A stretch of DNA of 10,431 nucleotides, taken from CAVPEW01 sp050247895 (lineage in GTDB: Bacteria > Actinomycetota > Acidimicrobiia > Acidimicrobiales > VFJN01). Every line of letters begins with the position of its first letter. Position 1 is the stretch's first letter. The notes beneath the pieces were generated by a model that saw only the letters and a list, made by a program, of their open reading frames with translations, had not been told where the DNA came from and searched no databases. Shown in pieces: positions 6,003 through 10,431 of the stretch. The position numbers and the translations under genes were made by a program. The stretch is from positions 1 through 10,431 of the forward strand of contig JBFWTJ010000128.1 in assembly GCA_050247895.1 (NCBI GenBank), written 5' to 3'.

Positions 6003-6027
6003 CCCCGTGGCCCCGGCGGGGACGGGG
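6003..6027 (-). terminator. GC-rich hairpin after the ABC exporter gene, possible terminator
   Basis: CCCCGT (6003-6008) pairs with ACGGGG (6022-6027), and CCCC (6011-6014) with GGGG (6018-6021), with a two-base bulge. The hairpin lies about 30 nt after the exporter stop and before the siderophore promoter. There is no proper U tract, only a mildly T-rich stretch, as is common for actinobacterial terminators. Confidence 0.45.
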
Positions 6028-6054
6028 ACCGCTGCGCTCGACCGGCCGGGTCCG

Positions 6055-7836
<1,782 letters not shown>

Positions 7837-7842
7837 CCGGCG

Positions 7843-7848
7843 AGTGTA
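7843..7848 (-). promoter_or_regulatory. -10 element of a probably leaderless exporter transcript
   Basis: TACACT on the minus strand is followed by six bases and then the ATG at 7836, so the transcript would begin at or next to the start codon. No Shine-Dalgarno is present. No clear -35 element is visible. Confidence 0.5.
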
Positions 7849-7966
7849 AGTGGGGCACTTCGACCCCCCTCGGGTGGGTGGCCCGGGTCGTCGGGCGTCG
7901 GCCTGCCGCCTCCGTCGACGTCGGTGGGCCTGCGGATCTCCCGTGCGGCGGGCGACGGCGCGCCCG

Positions 7967-7972
7967 TACCCT
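7967..7972 (+). promoter_or_regulatory. -10 element of a probably leaderless transcript
   Basis: TACCCT is followed by seven bases and the GTG at 7980. It is divergent from the exporter promoter within a 143-bp gap. The -35 region is not recognisable. Confidence 0.4.
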
Positions 7973-7979
7973 CGGGGCG

Positions 7980-8414
7980 GTGGAGGTGCGGTTCCGCAAG
8001 GGCGACGACGGCAGGACGTGCGGCTGGGCCGCGCTCCGCCCGCCGCGGACCCGGGTGCCCGGCCCGACGATGGCGGCGGGTGGCGACGTGCCCCACGACC
8101 TGGCCACGTTCGTGATCGAGGAGGCGCTCGGCATCGACCACGGCTTCTGGGGCTGCGTGGCCGAGGGGGCAACGTTCAGGAGCCTCGGCCGGAAGCGGAC
8201 CGAGCGGGGACGGATCGTGATCCGGCGCCACCTCGCCGAGCTGGACCAGGCTGAGGCCCGCGTCAACGAGGTCTACTTCGCCTGGCGGCGGGGCGAGCCG
8301 ACCCCGGTCGACGAGGTCCTCGACCGCACGCTGGCCGAGTGGCGCGCCGTGCCCGGCGGCGGCGAGCTCGTCCGCACCTGGACCCCCACGCGCCACCACC
8401 GTGGCCGCCGCTGA
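7980..8414 (+). CDS. Conserved-looking protein of unknown function, 144 residues
   Basis: The frame shows a folded-protein pattern: a basic beta-like start (VEVRFRKGDDGRTCGWAAL), then VPHDLATFVIEEALGIDHGFWGCVAEGATF (about 37-66), then a long charged helix (RHLAELDQAEARVNEVYFAWRRG), and a disordered basic tail ending HHRGRR. The PHD-x-x-x-F-V-x-E-x-x-L-G segment resembles one I associate with small uncharacterised actinobacterial proteins. Its His, Asp and Glu could bind metal, but this is speculation. GTG at 7980 is chosen because the codons before it are low-complexity and a -10 element lies just upstream. GTG at 7986 is an alternative. It is alone on its transcript or continues into the toxin-antitoxin pair 34 bp downstream. 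Confidence 0.75.
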   Translation: MEVRFRKGDDGRTCGWAALRPPRTRVPGPTMAAGGDVPHDLATFVIEEALGIDHGFWGCVAEGATFRSLGRKRTERGRIVIRRHLAELDQAEARVNEVYFAWRRGEPTPVDEVLDRTLAEWRAVPGGGELVRTWTPTRHHRGRR

Positions 8415-8435
8415 ACCGCCCCGGACCGATGGGTG

Positions 8436-8441
8436 TATGGT
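8436..8441 (+). promoter_or_regulatory. Extended -10 element of the vapBC operon
   Basis: TATGGT is preceded by TG at 8434-8435 and followed by seven bases before the ATG at 8449, again suggesting a leaderless mRNA. GTATG occurs twice (8435-8439 and 8447-8451), 12 bp apart, possibly part of an operator for the VapBC complex. Confidence 0.5.
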
Positions 8442-8448
8442 CAGGCGT

Positions 8449-8700
8449 ATGCCCAGGATGCAGGTCTACCTACCCGACGATCTCCACCGGGCGGTGAAGG
8501 AGCGGGATCTCCCGGCTTCCGAGCTGCTCCAGGAGGCCATTCGGGCCGAGATCCGCCGACTGGAGCTGGAGCAGCAGGCCGACGCCTACCTCGCCGAGCT
8601 CGCCGAAGAGGTGGGCGAACCCTCGTCACGCGAACGGGCCCGTGCACAAGCCATCGCTCGGCGCATCCGAGATCGCGCCGCCGTCCGCCGCGCCGGCTGA
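8449..8700 (+). CDS. vapB: VapB-type ribbon-helix-helix antitoxin
   Basis: This 83-residue protein begins MPRMQVYLPDDLHRAVKERD, followed by LPASELLQEAIRAEIRRLE. That is a beta strand plus two helices typical of ribbon-helix-helix (CopG/Arc) DNA-binding dimers. The remainder is charged and helical (AELAEEVGEPSSRERARAQ), ending in a basic segment that should bind and block the toxin. ATG at 8449 is preferred because of the -10 element 7 nt upstream. An in-frame ATG at 8437 would lie inside that element. The toxin gene starts 6 bp after the stop. It should neutralise VapC and repress its own promoter together with VapC, as known for the family. Confidence 0.88.
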   Translation: MPRMQVYLPDDLHRAVKERDLPASELLQEAIRAEIRRLELEQQADAYLAELAEEVGEPSSRERARAQAIARRIRDRAAVRRAG

Positions 8701-8706
8701 CCGACG

Positions 8707-9087
8707 ATGCTCGTCCTCGATTCCGGCGGGCTCAGCGGCCTGAGCCATCGGACCCGTCGCGCCAGGGCGATGATCGAAGCCCTGCGGCAAGAGAGCCTCT
8801 GGCCCCCTGTCGTGCCGACGGTGGTGCTGGCCGAATCGACATCGGGATCGCCACGGACGGACACCAACGTCAACCGGTTCCTGAAGATGTGCGATGTCGA
8901 GGCGACCTTGAGCGAGGCGACGGCGCGCCGTGCCGGCCGCCTGCGGGCCCAGGCCCGGAGGGGGTCGGCGGTCGACGCGTTGGTCGTCGCATCGGCCGAG
9001 CCATCGGCGACCGTGCTGACATCGGATCCCGACGACCTGCGAGCGCTGGCCGCCTACGCCGATGGGGTCGTCATCGAGGTCGTGTAG
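8707..9087 (+). CDS. vapC: VapC-type PIN-domain ribonuclease toxin
   Basis: This 126-residue single PIN domain is of normal VapC length. The four acidic residues that bind the catalytic metal are in place: D5 (LVLDSGG), E43 (VVLAEST), D90 (SAVDALVV) and D107 (LTSDPDDL). VapC toxins cut specific tRNA or rRNA sites and stop growth when free of VapB. The RNA target here is unknown. ATG at 8707 follows the vapB stop by 6 bp, so the two are co-transcribed and probably translationally coupled. No frameshift or missing catalytic residue is seen. Its 3' end overlaps the convergent RDD-protein gene by 17 bp. Confidence 0.9.
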   Translation: MLVLDSGGLSGLSHRTRRARAMIEALRQESLWPPVVPTVVLAESTSGSPRTDTNVNRFLKMCDVEATLSEATARRAGRLRAQARRGSAVDALVVASAEPSATVLTSDPDDLRALAAYADGVVIEVV

Positions 9088-9943
9088 GCCCGGCGCGGTC
9101 AGGCCGGGCGGTGCGGCCGGGCCGGGGTGGACGCGCCGCGACCCGGCTGTGCAGGAGCCGATCGGTCAGGCTCGGTCCGCCCTGCGCGGCACCCAGCTCC
9201 GCCACCGCGGGGAGGGCCAGGATCAGCGTCGGGACGGCGAGGACCTCGACGGACACGACCAGGCCCCGGAGCAGGGCGCGCGGCCAGGACAGCCGGTCGC
9301 CGGTCCGTGCGTCGACGACCGCCAGGCGCAGCGCCCCGTGCCCGAGCGTGCTTCCCCGGCAGGCCGTGAGGACGCCGAGGTAGAGCGTGGCGGCGAGGAC
9401 GCCGAGCACCGTGGCCTCGATCGGACGACCCGTCCCGGCCAGCGTGGCCAGAGGCCACCAGAGCACGGCGCCGACCAGGACCACGTCGATGGCCAGCGCG
9501 GCCAGCCGGTCGGAGGCGGTGGCGGGCTCGCCCGGCACCCACGGCGCGGCCCGCCGTGCCACCACCGCCTGCCCGAGCCACAGCACGGTGCCGAGCGGGA
9601 TCGCCACGTAGGCGACCAGCAGGATCGCCAGGCCGGCTTGCGCGTCCTGGCTCGTCGCCGCCGTGACGCCGGCGATCACGGCGACCACGGTGAGCAGGAG
9701 GGTGGCCCCGAGGCGGAGGGTGGCCGAGCGGGCGACGGCGATCGGGAAGAGCGAGGGAAGCCCGACCAGGGCGGCGAAGTAGGGAAGGGCGCCGGCCGCG
9801 GCGGCCAGGCCGAAGCCGGCCGGACCGTCCTCGGCGACGATCGCGGCGAGGAGGCAGGCGATGGTGGGCAGGATCGCCGCCGTGGCCGCGCCGGCAGGGG
9901 AGCCGAGCCACGGCCGGGATCGGGGTGCCGCCGACGACGTCAT
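9071..9943 (-). CDS. RDD-domain membrane protein
   Basis: This 290-residue integral membrane protein has about four hydrophobic segments in its N-terminal half (roughly 20-130). An RDD domain follows: SDRLAALAIDVVLV with R146 and D153, then GSTLGHGALRLAVVDARTGDRLSW (197-220), RALLRG, and a final LTDRLLHSRV with D261. The RDD family is named for these conserved Arg and Asp residues. Roles in ion transport have been proposed for some members, but function here is unknown. ATG at 9943 is chosen because sequence before it is Arg/Gly/Pro-rich. GTG at 10012 is possible. No good ribosome site is seen at either. The tail after residue 270 is basic, Pro-rich and runs into the end of vapC on the other strand. 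Confidence 0.85.
   Translation of the reverse strand: MTSSAAPRSRPWLGSPAGAATAAILPTIACLLAAIVAEDGPAGFGLAAAAGALPYFAALVGLPSLFPIAVARSATLRLGATLLLTVVAVIAGVTAATSQDAQAGLAILLVAYVAIPLGTVLWLGQAVVARRAAPWVPGEPATASDRLAALAIDVVLVGAVLWWPLATLAGTGRPIEATVLGVLAATLYLGVLTACRGSTLGHGALRLAVVDARTGDRLSWPRALLRGLVVSVEVLAVPTLILALPAVAELGAAQGGPSLTDRLLHSRVAARPPRPGRTARPDRAGPTRPR
9088..9109 (+). terminator. Hairpin directly after vapC, possible terminator
   Basis: GCCCGGC (9088-9094) and GCCGGGC (9103-9109) form a perfect 7-bp stem with an 8-nt loop, starting at the base after the vapC stop. There is no U tract. It lies inside the coding end of the convergent RDD gene. Confidence 0.45.
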
Positions 9944-10042
9944 CGGCGGGCCCGGAGCTCGTCCTCGATCCCCGCGGCCAGCCCGGCGTGGTCCACGGCC
10001 ACAGGTTGGCACCCGGAGAGGGCCGTCGGGACCTACCGCGGG

Positions 10043-10085
10043 GCGGCGGACCGGGTCCCGGCCGGGCCGGTGCCGGGTCCGCCGC
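10043..10085 (-). terminator. Strong hairpin after the NTF2-like gene, probable terminator
   Basis: A perfect 10-bp stem (GCGGCGGACC 10043-10052, GGTCCGCCGC 10076-10085) encloses a 23-nt GC-rich loop that contains its own dyad CCCGGCCGGG. It begins 6 nt beyond the stop codon of the rightmost gene and precedes the RDD-protein gene on the same strand. No U tract is visible. Confidence 0.6.
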
Positions 10086-10091
10086 GGGCGC

Positions 10092-10431
10092 TCAGGAGCG
10101 GTCGGGGCAGGAGTGCCAGGCGGCGAAGCGCCACTCGCCGTCCACCAGGGCCCACACCGCGGTGTAGAGCAGCGGCGTCACCATCTCGCCCGAGGCCGAC
10201 TCGGTGGTGGCCACCGCTCGCCCGGAGAACGTCTGGGTGGCGCCGAAGTCGCGGACCTCGGTGTCGGCGCGGTCGACGTTCGTGTAGCGGAAGGTGCCCT
10301 TGCGCAGGCCGGCCAGGTAGCTCTCCTTGGTGTCCCGCATCCCGTTGGAGTGGATGTAGGTCATGTCGTCGGAGAACAGCCGTTCCAGATGGTCGTAGTC
10401 CCCGCCGACCAGCGCCTGCCAGCGCTGCTCC
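10092..10431 (-). CDS. NTF2-like (SnoaL/DUF4440-type) protein, N terminus beyond the window
   Basis: The frame is open from the right edge to the TGA at 10092-10094, giving 112 visible codons plus one extra base. It reads EQRWQALVGGDYDHLERLFSDDMTYIHSNG at the left of the protein, then TKESYLAGLRKGTFRY, ATQTFSGRAVAT and LYTAVWALVDGEWRFAAWHS. This pattern (W-x-A-L-x-x-x-D, D-D-x-x-Y-x-H-S-x-G, and a closing V-D-G-E-W-R-x-A-x-W-x-S) is typical of the cone-shaped NTF2 fold in DUF4440/SnoaL-like proteins. Such proteins include small enzymes and ligand-binding proteins, so no reaction is assigned. ATG at 10364 is internal, since the homology continues upstream of it. Confidence 0.85.
   Translation of the reverse strand, partial: EQRWQALVGGDYDHLERLFSDDMTYIHSNGMRDTKESYLAGLRKGTFRYTNVDRADTEVRDFGATQTFSGRAVATTESASGEMVTPLLYTAVWALVDGEWRFAAWHSCPDRS

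Noticed and set aside
7837..8172. An N-terminal extension of the ABC exporter (start at 8172)
   Set aside because: These 112 codons are Arg/Pro/Gly-rich, overlap the divergent gene at 7980 and precede the promoter-like element. Family homology begins at the ATG at 7836.
10365..10431. Treating ATG at 10364 as the true start of the rightmost gene
   Set aside because: The frame stays open to the window edge and encodes a sequence (WQALVGGDYDHLERLFSDD) that belongs to the NTF2-like fold, so the start lies outside.

Overview
The window is high-GC DNA with actinobacterial traits: strong G/C bias at third codon positions, a DtxR/IdeR-type iron box, several genes that look leaderless, and VapBC and RDD-type proteins. 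I infer a high-GC member of the Actinomycetota. The lineage (perhaps Acidimicrobiia) cannot be fixed from the sequence alone.

Layout. Positions 1-424 are the end of a CRISPR array: 37-nt repeats that are identical wherever complete, each with an 8-bp hairpin capped by TTCG, and spacers of 34-38 nt. No cas gene is in the window, and the leader probably lies to the left. An IS481-family insertion sequence (425-1521) sits at a CTAG site. It has 26-bp imperfect terminal inverted repeats and a near-perfect 6-bp target duplication (GCTAGC/GCTAGT). If the IS is removed, the 37 nt after the last complete repeat form one more spacer. It is followed in register by the first part of another repeat (1528-1538), and that partial repeat lies inside the 3' end of an orphan Phd/YefM-type antitoxin gene (1523-1768, minus). 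So the IS appears to have landed in the last spacer, and the array originally ran into the tail of the antitoxin gene.

Positions 1897-5926 (minus) are a complete iron-siderophore ABC importer operon: binding lipoprotein, two FecCD-type permeases and an ATPase, with overlapping or close gene ends. The upstream gap holds a recognisable promoter with an IdeR-like box over its -10 element, so the operon should be repressed by iron. Directly upstream on the same strand is a 593-aa half-transporter ABC exporter (6055-7836). A GC-rich hairpin lies between it and the importer. Its placement invites an iron or siderophore role, but its substrate is unknown.

From 7980 rightwards there are plus-strand genes: a 144-aa protein of unknown function with a PHD-x-x-x-F-V-x-E motif, then a VapBC toxin-antitoxin pair (8449-9087). 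Two minus-strand genes follow: an RDD-domain membrane protein that overlaps the vapC 3' end tail to tail, and an NTF2-like (SnoaL/DUF4440-type) protein that runs off the right edge. Three starts (7836, 7980, 8449) have a TAnnnT -10 element 6-7 nt upstream and no convincing Shine-Dalgarno, which suggests leaderless mRNAs.

No clearly new multi-gene system is visible. The most interesting structure is the junction of CRISPR array, IS481 element and antitoxin gene at 388-1540.
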